Shown in pieces: positions 39,480-49,312 of a DNA stretch of 54,947 nt. The stretch covers positions 1-54,947 of the forward strand of contig JACNJF010000169.1 of NCBI GenBank assembly GCA_014382695.1, given 5' to 3'. The notes under the pieces were generated by a model. That model ran no database searches. It worked only from the letters and a program-made list of their open reading frames with translations, and was not told the DNA's origin. The number at the start of each line of letters is the position of its first letter. The first letter of the stretch is position 1. Source of the DNA: Gammaproteobacteria bacterium. GTDB lineage: Bacteria; Pseudomonadota; Gammaproteobacteria; GCA-001735895. A program made the translations under genes and the position numbers.

Positions 39480-40355
39480 ATGCGTCTTGTTCTGCTTACT
39501 CTGTTACTGTTAACTTCACTCGCCGTCCAGGCAGAAGTTTCTGTCGAAGTCGAACTGGACCCTTACTATAGCAACGTAGGTGTATACGTCCCCCTGACCG
39601 AAAAAGAAATCAGTACGGTCGAGCTGAAGCTGGAAGAAAAAATATACCTGACCCTGCTCAAAGATCTCTTTACCCCACGCTTTTTCCTGTTTGAAGCGAG
39701 TATCAACCCGCTACCCGTGCTCGGTGCCTGGCTGAAGAAAGAGCAGCAGAACGTGTATGATCAGGCGCAGGTCAGCCAGGACCTAAACCTGGTCGAGGCA
39801 CTCACCGAAGGCTTCGAAGAACCCTATGCGATCTCTCTGTTTGTGGGTAATGTCATCCGCTTTAAGCTGCCGGACGAAGAAAAGCCCGAGGCCATCAACA
39901 AGGGTTACTCCGGGTTTGTCATCAGCTTCGGTGATCAGCACATCAAGCAGAATACCCTGATCAATGATCAGTGGTATGAAATCGAATGGAAGCTGAAAGG
40001 TGACCGCCGCATCGGACCGGTTTACCACAGCTGGAGCTTTCGTTTCGGGGTTAAAATGCACGCCAATCCGGAAATTGAGGATGTCAGTTATTTCGGTATA
40101 AGGCGCGAACTGTTCAATAGCGAATTGCAGAGCTACAAGTTTCTGGAAAATACCGGGATAGACTTCCGCATCGACTTTTCCCGCGAAAACTCAGCCACCG
40201 TGCAGAAAAAACTGTTTGTTGAAAAACGCTGGCCGAAACAACAGGTCATCTACACCCTGGGTCTGGGTATCAATCAGACCATCGATAAATACAGCGGCTC
40301 ACTCGATAATGGCGATCAGACCCGGCTGATTATCCGCCCCGGCATTCTATTTTAA
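39480..40355 (+). CDS. Unknown exported protein
   Basis: A 291-residue protein with a clear signal peptide (MRLVLLTLLLLTSLAVQAEVS, cleavage near QA-EV). The rest has alternating polar and hydrophobic stretches, several aromatic strands (e.g. SWSFRFGVKMHAN) and ends in IIRPGILF, a terminal Phe as in many outer-membrane barrels. It may be a small outer-membrane or periplasmic beta-rich protein. I do not recognise a family. The gene is followed, 79 bases later, by a lipoprotein gene with a haem motif. Confidence 0.6.
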   Translation: MRLVLLTLLLLTSLAVQAEVSVEVELDPYYSNVGVYVPLTEKEISTVELKLEEKIYLTLLKDLFTPRFFLFEASINPLPVLGAWLKKEQQNVYDQAQVSQDLNLVEALTEGFEEPYAISLFVGNVIRFKLPDEEKPEAINKGYSGFVISFGDQHIKQNTLINDQWYEIEWKLKGDRRIGPVYHSWSFRFGVKMHANPEIEDVSYFGIRRELFNSELQSYKFLENTGIDFRIDFSRENSATVQKKLFVEKRWPKQQVIYTLGLGINQTIDKYSGSLDNGDQTRLIIRPGILF

Positions 40356-40434
40356 TCCACCGCAAAGCAGTAATGATTAGTGCCTGAAATGGCGTTATAA
40401 TGAAGCACATTGCGGCACCGGAAGAGACCCACTC

Positions 40435-40893
40435 ATGAACATTAAACTGCACTACCTTAGCTTGTTATTCACGCTGTCGCTGACCCTCGCAGCCTGTAGT
40501 TCCGGGGTTCTGGAAACGGTTAGAAAAGTCACCTATCCACCCGACTTTAACTATATTTCAAAACAGAAATTGCAGGGCACGATGCATCAGTTTGCCTGGT
40601 ATACGACCTTACTGGATAACAGTTTGCGCGACACCGCTTCGGTCACCCCTGAGCAGCGTCAGAATGCGATCTCGATTCTGGATAAAATGGAAAGCCTGAG
40701 CCTTGACCTGGGCACTCAAACCCTCAGTTCCAATCACAATATCGTGTCGTTTAATATCGATCAGTTTCGACAGAACATCGTCAATGCACGCATCGGACTG
40801 GAGCAGGAAACTCCGAATTATTATCTGGCCGGATCCGTTTCAGCCTATTGCCTGAACTGCCATGCACTGAGTGACGATTCCATACCCAAATAG
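40435..40893 (+). CDS. Lipoprotein with C-terminal CxxCH haem motif
   Basis: A 152-residue lipoprotein with lipobox LAAC (Cys21). The body is helical. A single covalent-haem motif CLNCH lies at 139–143, nine residues from the end, in the position used by cytochrome c-prime-like four-helix proteins. A stretch of about 110 helical residues precedes it, consistent with this fold. Neither a partner oxidase nor a maturation gene is adjacent. GGAAGAGA precedes the ATG. A haem protein is likely; the role is unknown. Confidence 0.7.
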   Translation: MNIKLHYLSLLFTLSLTLAACSSGVLETVRKVTYPPDFNYISKQKLQGTMHQFAWYTTLLDNSLRDTASVTPEQRQNAISILDKMESLSLDLGTQTLSSNHNIVSFNIDQFRQNIVNARIGLEQETPNYYLAGSVSAYCLNCHALSDDSIPK

Positions 40894-40998
40894 CTAAAAG
40901 CAGAACGGATCAGCTTGGGTAACTTAGCGCAATCTGCGAAATTTAATTGACCCCGCTGTTGTAACCTTTTTCATCCGGCGATTGTCAGGGATATAACA

Positions 40999-41019
40999 GG
41001 GAAACATTACATGTTTCCC
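40999..41019 (+). promoter_or_regulatory. Stem-loop covering the start of a small frame upstream of mgtE
   Basis: Nine-base arms GGGAAACAT and ATGTTTCCC surround TAC. The 5' arm begins in an AGGG that could be a ribosome binding site, and the 3' arm begins with the ATG of a 46-codon frame (41011–41151). It has no T run after it, so a simple terminator for the upstream lipoprotein is less likely. Confidence 0.45.
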
Positions 41020-41151
41020 GCCACAAGAAAATGGATTAGGCGATGTTTGATTAGATTGTCCGAATACCCTTCACCAAAAAACCTGAACAAAAGCGTTTTT
41101 TACTACAACAGCCTGATAATGCCCCACGAACCAGCTTTCGAAAGCCGATAA
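41011..41151 (+). CDS. Possible small leader peptide upstream of mgtE
   Basis: A 46-codon frame with an AGGG ribosome-binding match nine bases before the ATG. The product is basic at the N-terminus and Pro/Asn-rich, and ends 17 bases before mgtE. It matches no family. It may be a chance frame. The stem-loop at its start gives a reason to test whether it is translated and linked to mgtE expression. Confidence 0.2.
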   Translation: MFPATRKWIRRCLIRLSEYPSPKNLNKSVFYYNSLIMPHEPAFESR

Positions 41152-41168
41152 ACAGGAAGACGTTAACG

Positions 41169-42548
41169 ATGAATGATGATCCAGAGAATAATAACGCAGA
41201 GATTCCTCTAGAAAGGCTGGAAACTGCACTCGAATCTGCAGATGAAAGTCGCATCGCGCAACTGGTAGAAAACATGACCAGCCAGGAAGCGCTGCGTCAG
41301 ATGTCACTGTTGCATGTGGATGATCGTGACCAGTTGTTAACCCTGCTGACACCGGAAGCGGCCGCCGAACTGATCGAAGAAGCACCGGCTGAAATGGCCG
41401 TCGCGATGATCGAAGGACTCGACTCGATCGTCGCGGCCAGAATCATGGAGGAACTGAATTCCGACATGCAGGCCGATATTGTGCAGGAGATGGAACCGGA
41501 AAGTGCCGAAGCGCTGCTATCCGAGATGGCTCCGGAAAATGTCGAAGACGTGCGCAATCTGTCCCAGTACGATGCAGACACCGCCGGTGGCCTGATGGAA
41601 CTGGATGCCTTTGCCTTCCATATCGATGATACCGTTGGCACCGTACTGAAACGAATGATCTCAACCGATGATGAGTTTGACCGCCATCGCGGCCAGCATC
41701 CCTATGTCGTCGACCACGCCGATAAACTGCTGGGGGTTATCTCGCTCAGAAACCTGCTGCGCAACAAACGCGCCACTCCGATCAGTAGCATTATGGTTAC
41801 ACCATTGAGTGTCACACCAGAAATGACACAGGATGAGCTGGAACAGTTTTTTGATGAGCATGAAGCCTTTCTGGGCGCGCCAGTAGTCGATAAAGCCGGC
41901 ATACTGCTCGGCTTCGTATCCAGACTCTCGGTTGCTGAGGCAGAACTGGAACGGGTTGAACAGGAAGGTCGTTCACGTCAACAGGTGGCCGATGAATTAC
42001 GCTCGATGCCCACCTGGTTGCGCTCCAGAAGAAGACTGGCCTGGCTGTCCTCCAATATCGTACTCAACATAATCGCCGCCAGCGTGATCTCGGCGTACGA
42101 AGAAACACTGGCCGCAGTGATTGCAATCGCGGTATTTCTACCGATGGTTTCGGACATGAGTGGCTGCTCAGGTAATCAGGCCGTCGGGGTTAGTATGCGC
42201 GAGCTGGCACTCGGTTTAACCCGCCCGACTGACCTGTTTCATGTGTTAAGAAAAGAATTCAGCGTTGGCATCATCAACGGCATCGTGCTTGGCATACTGA
42301 TCGGACTTGTGGCCTGGGCCTGGAAAGGCAACGCCTATCTCGGACTGGTGATTGGACTGGCGCTCTCAGTCAACACTCTGATAGCCGTTTCAATCGGGGG
42401 CACGGTTCCATTGATCCTGAAAGGTTTCGGGGTAGACCCGGCAGTGGCCTCCGGCCCGCTACTCACCACCGTGACCGATATGGCAGGCTTTTTTCTGGTG
42501 CTTAGCCTGGCCTCCCTGTTTATGCCACAACTGCTTTCTGCTGGATAG
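41169..42548 (+). CDS. mgtE: Magnesium transporter MgtE
   Basis: A 459-residue MgtE channel. The N-terminal helical domain is followed by two CBS domains (about 135–265), a connecting helix and five transmembrane helices (about 300–455). The pore block SDMSGCSGNQAVGVSMRELALG and the second motif NTLIAVSIGGTVPLILKGFGVDPAVASGPLLTTVTD are intact. The cytosolic domains close the channel when magnesium is high. No M-box riboswitch is visible upstream. Its stop directly abuts the glgA stop on the other strand. Confidence 0.94.
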   Translation: MNDDPENNNAEIPLERLETALESADESRIAQLVENMTSQEALRQMSLLHVDDRDQLLTLLTPEAAAELIEEAPAEMAVAMIEGLDSIVAARIMEELNSDMQADIVQEMEPESAEALLSEMAPENVEDVRNLSQYDADTAGGLMELDAFAFHIDDTVGTVLKRMISTDDEFDRHRGQHPYVVDHADKLLGVISLRNLLRNKRATPISSIMVTPLSVTPEMTQDELEQFFDEHEAFLGAPVVDKAGILLGFVSRLSVAEAELERVEQEGRSRQQVADELRSMPTWLRSRRRLAWLSSNIVLNIIAASVISAYEETLAAVIAIAVFLPMVSDMSGCSGNQAVGVSMRELALGLTRPTDLFHVLRKEFSVGIINGIVLGILIGLVAWAWKGNAYLGLVIGLALSVNTLIAVSIGGTVPLILKGFGVDPAVASGPLLTTVTDMAGFFLVLSLASLFMPQLLSAG

Positions 42549-43997
42549 CTATTCAGTATCCAGTACCGCCTGCTGATACAGCCTGAGATACTCCTGCGAA
42601 CTCGCCTGCCAGGAAAAATCCTGTTGCATCGCGTTCAGCTGCAGCTGTCTCCAGGTTTCTTTTTGCGCATACACTTCCAGCGCCAGAGCGACCGCTTCGA
42701 CCAGACTAGCGGCACTCGCTGAGTTCAGCACAAAGCCGGTTGCGGTATGGTTTGCACGACTCTCGTCGGTATATGAAACCACCGAATCGGCCAGACCACC
42801 AACCGCAGTGACCAGTGGAATGGTGCCATAGCGCAGGCTGTATAACTGATTCAGTCCACAGGGTTCAAACAGTGATGGCATCAGGTAAAGATCGCAGGCG
42901 GCCTCCATCTGATGTGACAAGGCTTCATCATAACCGATATGCACGGCAACCGAATCTGGATGCGCCAGCGCCAGTTTTTTCAGCTCGGCCTGATACAGCG
43001 CTTCACCGCTGCCCAAAAATATCAGCTGCAACGGCATTTTGAGTAACTCGGGCATACTGTCGAGTATCAGATCCAGCCCTTTCTGTTCCACCAGGCGGCT
43101 GATCAGGCCGATCAGCGGAACTTCACTATCCTCAGTCAGCGCGAACTGTTTTTGCAGCGCCAGCTTGTTCAAAACTTTTTTATCCAGACTGCGTGTGTTG
43201 TATTTCTGATGCAGATACGTATCCCGCCCCGGATTCCACACCTCGGTATCAATCCCATTCAAAATTCCACTTAACTCGCTGGATCGATGCAACAACAGAT
43301 CCTGTAGACCAAAACCAAACTGCTCCGTCTGAATCTCAGCCGCATACTGCGGACTCACCGTATTCAATCGGTCAGCGTAGTTCAGGCCACCCTTGATAAA
43401 GGAGAAATAATCATGGTATTCAACGCCATGCATCGTCCATAGCTCGGCCGGTAAACCCAGATTGATGAAGGTCTGCTTCGGATACAGGCCCTGATAGGCC
43501 AAGTTGTGAATAGTAAAAACCGTCGCCGGACGCTGCTCAAAGCGACTCAGTAATGCCGGCACCAGAGCGCTTTGCCAGTCATTGCAGTGCACCACATCAA
43601 CCGCCCAGTCAAACGCAAGACGATTCAGCGCGACATCGACCGCGACCTGACACAACAGTGCAAAACGTAACGCATTGTCATGCCATTCAACACCAGTAGA
43701 ATCGAGATAGGGATTACCCGGGCGATCAAACAGCGCCGGGCAGTCTACCAGTAGAACCTTAACCCGGGTGGATGGCAACGTGGTCTGTAATATTCGTACC
43801 GTATAGCCATAGTGCTGGGTTTGCGCAATCTCGCGCACTTTATCAAGCTTTGCCAGCAATGACTGATAGGCAGGCACCAGGATGCGCACATCCTGATTCT
43901 GTTGCAGCAGGGCGCGCGGCAAACTAGCGGACACATCCGCCAGCCCACCCGTTTTTATCAGTGGATAGACTTCACTAGTGACAAACAGGACATTCAT
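42549..43997 (-). CDS. glgA: Glycogen synthase
   Basis: A 482-residue GT5 enzyme that adds glucose from ADP-glucose to the growing chain. The nucleotide-sugar motif KTGGLADV lies at residues 15–22, and the GT-B second half carries [15 protein letters not shown] and [20 protein letters not shown]. The start ATG overlaps the glgB stop by four bases, so glgB–glgA is one translationally coupled unit. Confidence 0.95.
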   Translation of the reverse strand: MNVLFVTSEVYPLIKTGGLADVSASLPRALLQQNQDVRILVPAYQSLLAKLDKVREIAQTQHYGYTVRILQTTLPSTRVKVLLVDCPALFDRPGNPYLDSTGVEWHDNALRFALLCQVAVDVALNRLAFDWAVDVVHCNDWQSALVPALLSRFEQRPATVFTIHNLAYQGLYPKQTFINLGLPAELWTMHGVEYHDYFSFIKGGLNYADRLNTVSPQYAAEIQTEQFGFGLQDLLLHRSSELSGILNGIDTEVWNPGRDTYLHQKYNTRSLDKKVLNKLALQKQFALTEDSEVPLIGLISRLVEQKGLDLILDSMPELLKMPLQLIFLGSGEALYQAELKKLALAHPDSVAVHIGYDEALSHQMEAACDLYLMPSLFEPCGLNQLYSLRYGTIPLVTAVGGLADSVVSYTDESRANHTATGFVLNSASAASLVEAVALALEVYAQKETWRQLQLNAMQQDFSWQASSQEYLRLYQQAVLDTE

Positions 43998-46186
43998 TTC
44001 GCAACATATTTTAATATCAGTCCAGCCAAAGGAGGCAGGGTTAACATCAGCGAACAGGGACGCCCCATCCAGCTCTTCTCTTCGCTATTGATGAACTGAT
44101 GATTGCCCATGTTTGAACCATTGTAATAGCTCGAATCCGAGTTCAGTATCTCCTGATAAGTACCCGCCTGTGGAACCCCTACACGGTATCCACTGCGTGG
44201 AATCGGGGTGAAGTTTAGCAGCACAATAATCAGCTCATTTTCACTGCGCCGTAGATACGACAAAACCGACTGATCGGAGTCATTACACTCAATCCATTCA
44301 AAACCCTGCGGCTCAAAATCAAAGCGATGCAGAGCTGACTCGGCGGTATACAGATGATTCAGATCACTCACCAGGTTCTGCATGGTAAAATGCGGTGCAT
44401 ACTCCAGCAAATTCCAGTCCAGCTGCTTATGATGGTTCCACTCACTGGTCTGCGCGAACTCTGACCCCATAAAAACAAGCTTCTTACCGGGATAGGTATA
44501 CATATAGGTATACAGCAGCCTTAGATTCGCGTATCGCTGCCAGTCATCGCCCGGCATTTTATTGATCATCGAACCCTTGCCATGCACCACTTCATCGTGC
44601 GAAAAGGACAGCACAAAATTCTCGGTAAACAGATACAACAGGCCAAACGTCAGTTGATTATGATGATAATGGCGATAGACCGGATCTCTCTGCATGTAAT
44701 TCAGGGTGTCATGCATCCATCCCATGTTCCATTTCATGGAAAAACCCAGGCCACCCAGATTCACCGGACGTGTAACCTGAGGCCAGGCCGTTGACTCTTC
44801 GGCGATAACCATGGTTCCAGGGTACTCGCTATGGGTCACCGAGTTGAGCTGGCGCAGAAAGGCAATGGCTTCAAGATTTTCATTGCCACCATGGATATTC
44901 GGCACCCAGTTCTGATTTTCTCTGGAGTAATCCAGATAAATCATGGAAGCCACAGCGTCCACTCTCAGGCCGTCCAGATGAAACTCTTCCAGCCAGAATA
45001 GAGCGCTGGATAACAGGAAGTTACTCACCTCGTTACGACCAAAATTATAAATCAGCGTACCCCAGTCAGGGTGCTCACCTTTGCGTGGGTCTTCATGTTC
45101 ATACAGGGCGCTGCCATCAAAATGTGCCAGAGCATGAGCATCTTTAGGAAAGTGAGCCGGTACCCAGTCCAGAATAACGCCGATGCCAGCCTGATGCAGG
45201 GTATCCACAAAGTAACGGAAGTCATCAGGACTGCCAAGTCGGCTGGTCGGGGCAAAATAGCCGGTGCATTGATATCCCCAGGAATCATCGAATGGATGCT
45301 CAGTGATGGGTAACAGTTCAATATGGGTAAAACCTGTTTTCCTGAGATATTCAACCAGACGATCTGCCAGTATTCGATAGTTTAAAAAACCACCCTCATC
45401 ATCGCGTTGCCAGGAACCCAGATGCACTTCATAAATCGACATCGGTTGATGCAGCCAGTCCGCACTTTCACGCGCCGCCATCCAGTAAAGGTCACCCCAG
45501 TCATAGGCCTGTTCCTGGGCAATGATGGAAGCCGTACTTGGGCGATATTCATAACCGGAGGCATACGGATCTATCTTGCTCATAACCTGGCCGGTGGCAC
45601 GATTACGGATCTCGAATTTATACAGATTGCCCTGTTGTATACCAGGAATAAATAACTCCCAGACCCCGCTCGCTCCCAGGTTTCTCATCGGATGGATGCG
45701 ACCATCCCACTGATTAAAATCACCGGTAACACTGACTCTTTCAGCATTTGGAGCCCAGGTCGCAAACAGTACCCCGGCTACGCCATCGACGACCTTGCTA
45801 TGCGCTCCCAGAACGCGGTAAATGTTCCAGTGCCGCCCTTCCCCAAACAGGTAAAGATCGAAATCTTCAATCTGCACCGCAAAGCTGTAAGGATCAAAAA
45901 AATCTATCGATTGATTCAGATTATCAATACGGGTGATTTTTTCATGGTCACCAATCGCATCCGAAGATCCCGTCCACTCAAAAAAATCAGAACCGCTCTG
46001 ACGCTCGACTGGCTTTTTCGATTTTCCAAAAAATATCTTTTTGCTATTGGGTGCATACAAACGCAGGCAAGCTTTATCACCATCGCGGTGCAGACCTAAA
46101 TAGGAAAAGGGATCATGGTGAGTTGCGGCCATGATTTTACTCTGATCGGAATTAAATTGTATGGGCTGCTTTTTGATGTCGATCAC
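43994..46186 (-). CDS. glgB: 1,4-alpha-glucan branching enzyme
   Basis: A 730-residue GH13 enzyme. A CBM48-type domain (about 120–210) follows the N-terminal extension, then the TIM barrel carries Asp410 in DGLRVDAV, Glu463 in AEEST and SHDEVVHGK. It creates alpha-1,6 branches in glycogen. The start is GTG at 46186, aligned with the family N-terminus; a later ATG at codon 19 is possible. It is the first gene of the minus-strand glycogen pair, divergent from glgC with 134 AT-rich bases between. Confidence 0.95.
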   Translation of the reverse strand: MIDIKKQPIQFNSDQSKIMAATHHDPFSYLGLHRDGDKACLRLYAPNSKKIFFGKSKKPVERQSGSDFFEWTGSSDAIGDHEKITRIDNLNQSIDFFDPYSFAVQIEDFDLYLFGEGRHWNIYRVLGAHSKVVDGVAGVLFATWAPNAERVSVTGDFNQWDGRIHPMRNLGASGVWELFIPGIQQGNLYKFEIRNRATGQVMSKIDPYASGYEYRPSTASIIAQEQAYDWGDLYWMAARESADWLHQPMSIYEVHLGSWQRDDEGGFLNYRILADRLVEYLRKTGFTHIELLPITEHPFDDSWGYQCTGYFAPTSRLGSPDDFRYFVDTLHQAGIGVILDWVPAHFPKDAHALAHFDGSALYEHEDPRKGEHPDWGTLIYNFGRNEVSNFLLSSALFWLEEFHLDGLRVDAVASMIYLDYSRENQNWVPNIHGGNENLEAIAFLRQLNSVTHSEYPGTMVIAEESTAWPQVTRPVNLGGLGFSMKWNMGWMHDTLNYMQRDPVYRHYHHNQLTFGLLYLFTENFVLSFSHDEVVHGKGSMINKMPGDDWQRYANLRLLYTYMYTYPGKKLVFMGSEFAQTSEWNHHKQLDWNLLEYAPHFTMQNLVSDLNHLYTAESALHRFDFEPQGFEWIECNDSDQSVLSYLRRSENELIIVLLNFTPIPRSGYRVGVPQAGTYQEILNSDSSYYNGSNMGNHQFINSEEKSWMGRPCSLMLTLPPLAGLILKYVAK

Positions 46187-46320
46187 CTGAAGATTTAAAT
46201 GTTTAATTTACCAGAACATTCTGAACTATGATAAATAAACACATCATGATCCAGAGCAATTATTTAAACTTTATTTTACAATACCATTAAAACATGAGTC
46301 ATTCCTGACAGGATAGTTTA

Positions 46321-47592
46321 ATGAGTAATGAGAATTCCCCCCGCTATATTAGTAACCTGACGCGTAATACGCTGGCTTTAATCATGGCTGGTGGCCGTGG
46401 CTCCAGACTTAAAGACCTCACCGCATGGCGTACTAAACCGGCTGTTCCGTTTGGCGGGAAATTTCGCATTATCGACTTCCCTCTTTCTAACTGCGTAAAT
46501 TCCGGCATTCGTCGAATCGGCGTACTGACCCAGTATAAAGCGCATTCACTGATACAGCACATACAGCGTGGCTGGGGTATGTTTCGTGGTGAGTTCGATG
46601 AGTTTGTCGAATTACTGCCAGCGCAACAACGCGTGGAAGAATCCTGGTACACCGGCACAGCGGATTCAATTTTCCAGAATCTGGATATTATACGCCTGCA
46701 CAAACCGAAGCATGTACTGATACTGGCCGGTGATCATATCTATAAAATGGATTATGGCGCTATGCTGGCCCACCATGTCGAGAATGAAGCCGACATCACG
46801 GTTGGCTGCATTGAGGTTCCGGTTGATCAGGCAAGAGAATATGGCGTAATGGGTGTCGATACCAGTAACCGAATACTCAGCTTTGCCGAAAAACCCGAGA
46901 ATCCCGACATTTTACCTGGCAGTGAAAACACCTCTTTATGCTCGATGGGTATCTATGTTTTTAACACCGGCTTTTTGTTTGAGCAGTTAATCCGCGATCA
47001 TGATACGCCTGGCTCCAGCCATGACTTTGGCAAGGACATAATTCCGGCCTCGATTAATAAATACCGTGTATTTGCCTATCCTTTCCGCGATGTGCAAAAA
47101 AGTGGCAAGCAATCCTACTGGCGTGATGTCGGTACCGTGGATGCTTTCTGGGAAGCCAACCTGGAGTTGATCGGGGTTACACCACAGCTCAATCTATACG
47201 ATAAAGACTGGCCCATCTGGACCTATCAGGAGCAGTTACCCCCAGCCAAATTTATCTTCGATGAAGATGACCGGCGTGGCGTCGCGATCGATTCCCTGGT
47301 GTCCGGTGGCTGCATCATTTCCGGTGCCAAGATTCGTCACTCACTGCTTTTTTCGAATGTCTGTGTGGATGACTACAGCGTGGTAGATTCAACCGTAGTA
47401 CTACCGGAAGTGGTGATTGGCAAAAGCTGTAACATTACCCATGCCATCATCGATCGAGGCTGTAAAATCCCGGATGGCACCAGCATAGGGATTAACGCTG
47501 AAGAAGACAAAAAGCGTTTCTTTGTTTCGCCCAATGGTATAGTTTTGGTCACTCCAGAAATGCTCGGGCAATTCATCCATCATGTTAACTGA
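46321..47592 (+). CDS. glgC: Glucose-1-phosphate adenylyltransferase
   Basis: A 423-residue enzyme that makes ADP-glucose from glucose-1-phosphate and ATP. The nucleotide motif [27 protein letters not shown], the [12 protein letters not shown] block, [10 protein letters not shown], and FAEKPENP are present; the C-terminal half is a left-handed beta-helix. CAGGA precedes the ATG at nine bases. Its stop overlaps the GH57 gene by 11 bases. A second glgC copy lies at the right end of the window. Confidence 0.95.
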   Translation: MSNENSPRYISNLTRNTLALIMAGGRGSRLKDLTAWRTKPAVPFGGKFRIIDFPLSNCVNSGIRRIGVLTQYKAHSLIQHIQRGWGMFRGEFDEFVELLPAQQRVEESWYTGTADSIFQNLDIIRLHKPKHVLILAGDHIYKMDYGAMLAHHVENEADITVGCIEVPVDQAREYGVMGVDTSNRILSFAEKPENPDILPGSENTSLCSMGIYVFNTGFLFEQLIRDHDTPGSSHDFGKDIIPASINKYRVFAYPFRDVQKSGKQSYWRDVGTVDAFWEANLELIGVTPQLNLYDKDWPIWTYQEQLPPAKFIFDEDDRRGVAIDSLVSGGCIISGAKIRHSLLFSNVCVDDYSVVDSTVVLPEVVIGKSCNITHAIIDRGCKIPDGTSIGINAEEDKKRFFVSPNGIVLVTPEMLGQFIHHVN

Positions 47593-49306
47593 ACAGACTA
47601 TTCCACTGAAACCAACCGCTAATCCTAAACTCAATGTCGTCCTCTACTGGCACATGCACCAGCCCGAATACAGGGACTTGCGCAATGGCCAGTACAGTCT
47701 GCCCTGGACATATCTACATACCATCAAGGATTATGTCGATATGGTGGCGCATATTGAAGATAATCCGGACGCGCGTGCGGTTGTCAACTTTGCCCCGATA
47801 TTGCTGGAGCAGATCAACGATTACAGCGAACATCTGGACAGCTACCTGCATCATGGTGGCGCCCTGACCGACCCGATGCTGGCCGCGCTGGCCGATCCGG
47901 TGATTACCGCCAACAAGGAAACCCGCATTGGCCTGATCAAGAATTGCCTGAGAGCCAATGAAGACCGAATCATTCATCGCTATCCTGCGTTCAAAACATT
48001 GAAAGGCATGGCCAAGGCGATACTGCTGGACACCAAAAGTATTCGTTATTACGACATCCAGTTCCTGATCGATCTGCTGGTCTGGTATCACCTGGCCTGG
48101 ATCGGTGAAACCGTAAAACGTAAAGATCAGCGCGTAAAAGAGCTGATAAAAAAAGAACGCTTTTACACCATTCATGATCGACGCGTATTGATTGAACTGA
48201 TTCATGAACTGATGTCAGGCGTGATTGGACGCTACAAGGCTATGGCTGAAGCCGGACGCATTGAGTTATCCATGACGCCGTTTGCACATCCTATCATGCC
48301 CCTGCTGCTGGACTTTAACTCCGCCTCAGAAGCCATGCCGGAAGCACCCTTACCGGAAGCAAAATGCTATCCGGGTGGACACAAACGGAGTGCCTGGCAT
48401 TTAAAGAAAGGCATCGAAACCTTTGAAAAAAACTTTGGTTTCAAGCCTGCAGGCTGCTGGCCATCTGAAGGCAGTGTAAGCGAAGAAACAGTCAAGCAGT
48501 GTTCAGAGTTCGGTTTCCGCTGGCTTGCCAGTGGCGAAACCGTCCTGCGCAACTCGCTACACAAATCGAAGCTGACCGATAAGGGCTGTATCCATACCGC
48601 ATACCAGCTGGCTGACACCACGACCACCTGTTTTTTTCGCGACGATCAACTTTCCGACCGCATCGGTTTCAAGTTCTCGGACTGGCATGCCGACGATGCT
48701 GTCGGCAATCTGTTGGAAACCCTGCAACATATCGCTCAGGCCTGCCAGAATCACCCTGCCCCCATTGTTTCCATCATACTGGACGGGGAAAACGCCTGGG
48801 AATACTACCCGGAAAATGGCTATCATTTTTTAACTGCGCTGTATCAGCGACTGGCCAGCCATCCACAGCTCAATCTGACCACCTACAGCGACTACCTGGA
48901 CCAGAACCCTGAACCCCGACAACTCAGTAATCTGGCAGCTGGCAGCTGGGTGTATGGCTCATTTTCAACCTGGATCGGCTCCAGCGATAAAAACCGGGCC
49001 TGGGACATGCTGGTCGATGCTAAAAAAGCCTTCGACAGCGTCATCGAGAATAACACGCTGGATAAAGAAGAAGTCAAACGCGCAAAAAAACAGCTCGCCA
49101 CCTGTGAAAGTTCCGACTGGTTCTGGTGGTTTGGCGACTACAACCCGGCCGAATCGGTGAAAGCATTTGATCAACAGTTCCGCATGCACCTGTGCAACCT
49201 GTATCACCTTTTACATCACGAAGCACCCGAATACCTGTCGCATGGTTTTTCCAGCGGCAGCCAATCCAGTCAGGGCGGCGTCATGCTGCCCGGCAAACAG
49301 GACTAA
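47582..49306 (+). CDS. GH57 family glycoside hydrolase (amylase/glucanotransferase type)
   Basis: A 574-residue GH57 enzyme. [14 protein letters not shown] near residue 20 is motif 1; the likely nucleophile Glu is in [14 protein letters not shown] (about residue 297), and the likely acid Asp in [19 protein letters not shown]57 members include alpha-amylases, 4-alpha-glucanotransferases and branching enzymes; the exact reaction cannot be read from sequence. Because a GH13 branching enzyme is already present, an amylase or transferase acting on glycogen is more likely. It overlaps glgC by 11 bases and is followed by malQ in the same frame. Confidence 0.87.
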   Translation: MLTEQTIPLKPTANPKLNVVLYWHMHQPEYRDLRNGQYSLPWTYLHTIKDYVDMVAHIEDNPDARAVVNFAPILLEQINDYSEHLDSYLHHGGALTDPMLAALADPVITANKETRIGLIKNCLRANEDRIIHRYPAFKTLKGMAKAILLDTKSIRYYDIQFLIDLLVWYHLAWIGETVKRKDQRVKELIKKERFYTIHDRRVLIELIHELMSGVIGRYKAMAEAGRIELSMTPFAHPIMPLLLDFNSASEAMPEAPLPEAKCYPGGHKRSAWHLKKGIETFEKNFGFKPAGCWPSEGSVSEETVKQCSEFGFRWLASGETVLRNSLHKSKLTDKGCIHTAYQLADTTTTCFFRDDQLSDRIGFKFSDWHADDAVGNLLETLQHIAQACQNHPAPIVSIILDGENAWEYYPENGYHFLTALYQRLASHPQLNLTTYSDYLDQNPEPRQLSNLAAGSWVYGSFSTWIGSSDKNRAWDMLVDAKKAFDSVIENNTLDKEEVKRAKKQLATCESSDWFWWFGDYNPAESVKAFDQQFRMHLCNLYHLLHHEAPEYLSHGFSSGSQSSQGGVMLPGKQD

Positions 49307-49312
49307 TCAACC

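Noticed and set aside
40894-41168. M-box (magnesium) riboswitch upstream of mgtE
   Set aside because: The stretch has only one simple hairpin and no recognisable M-box core.
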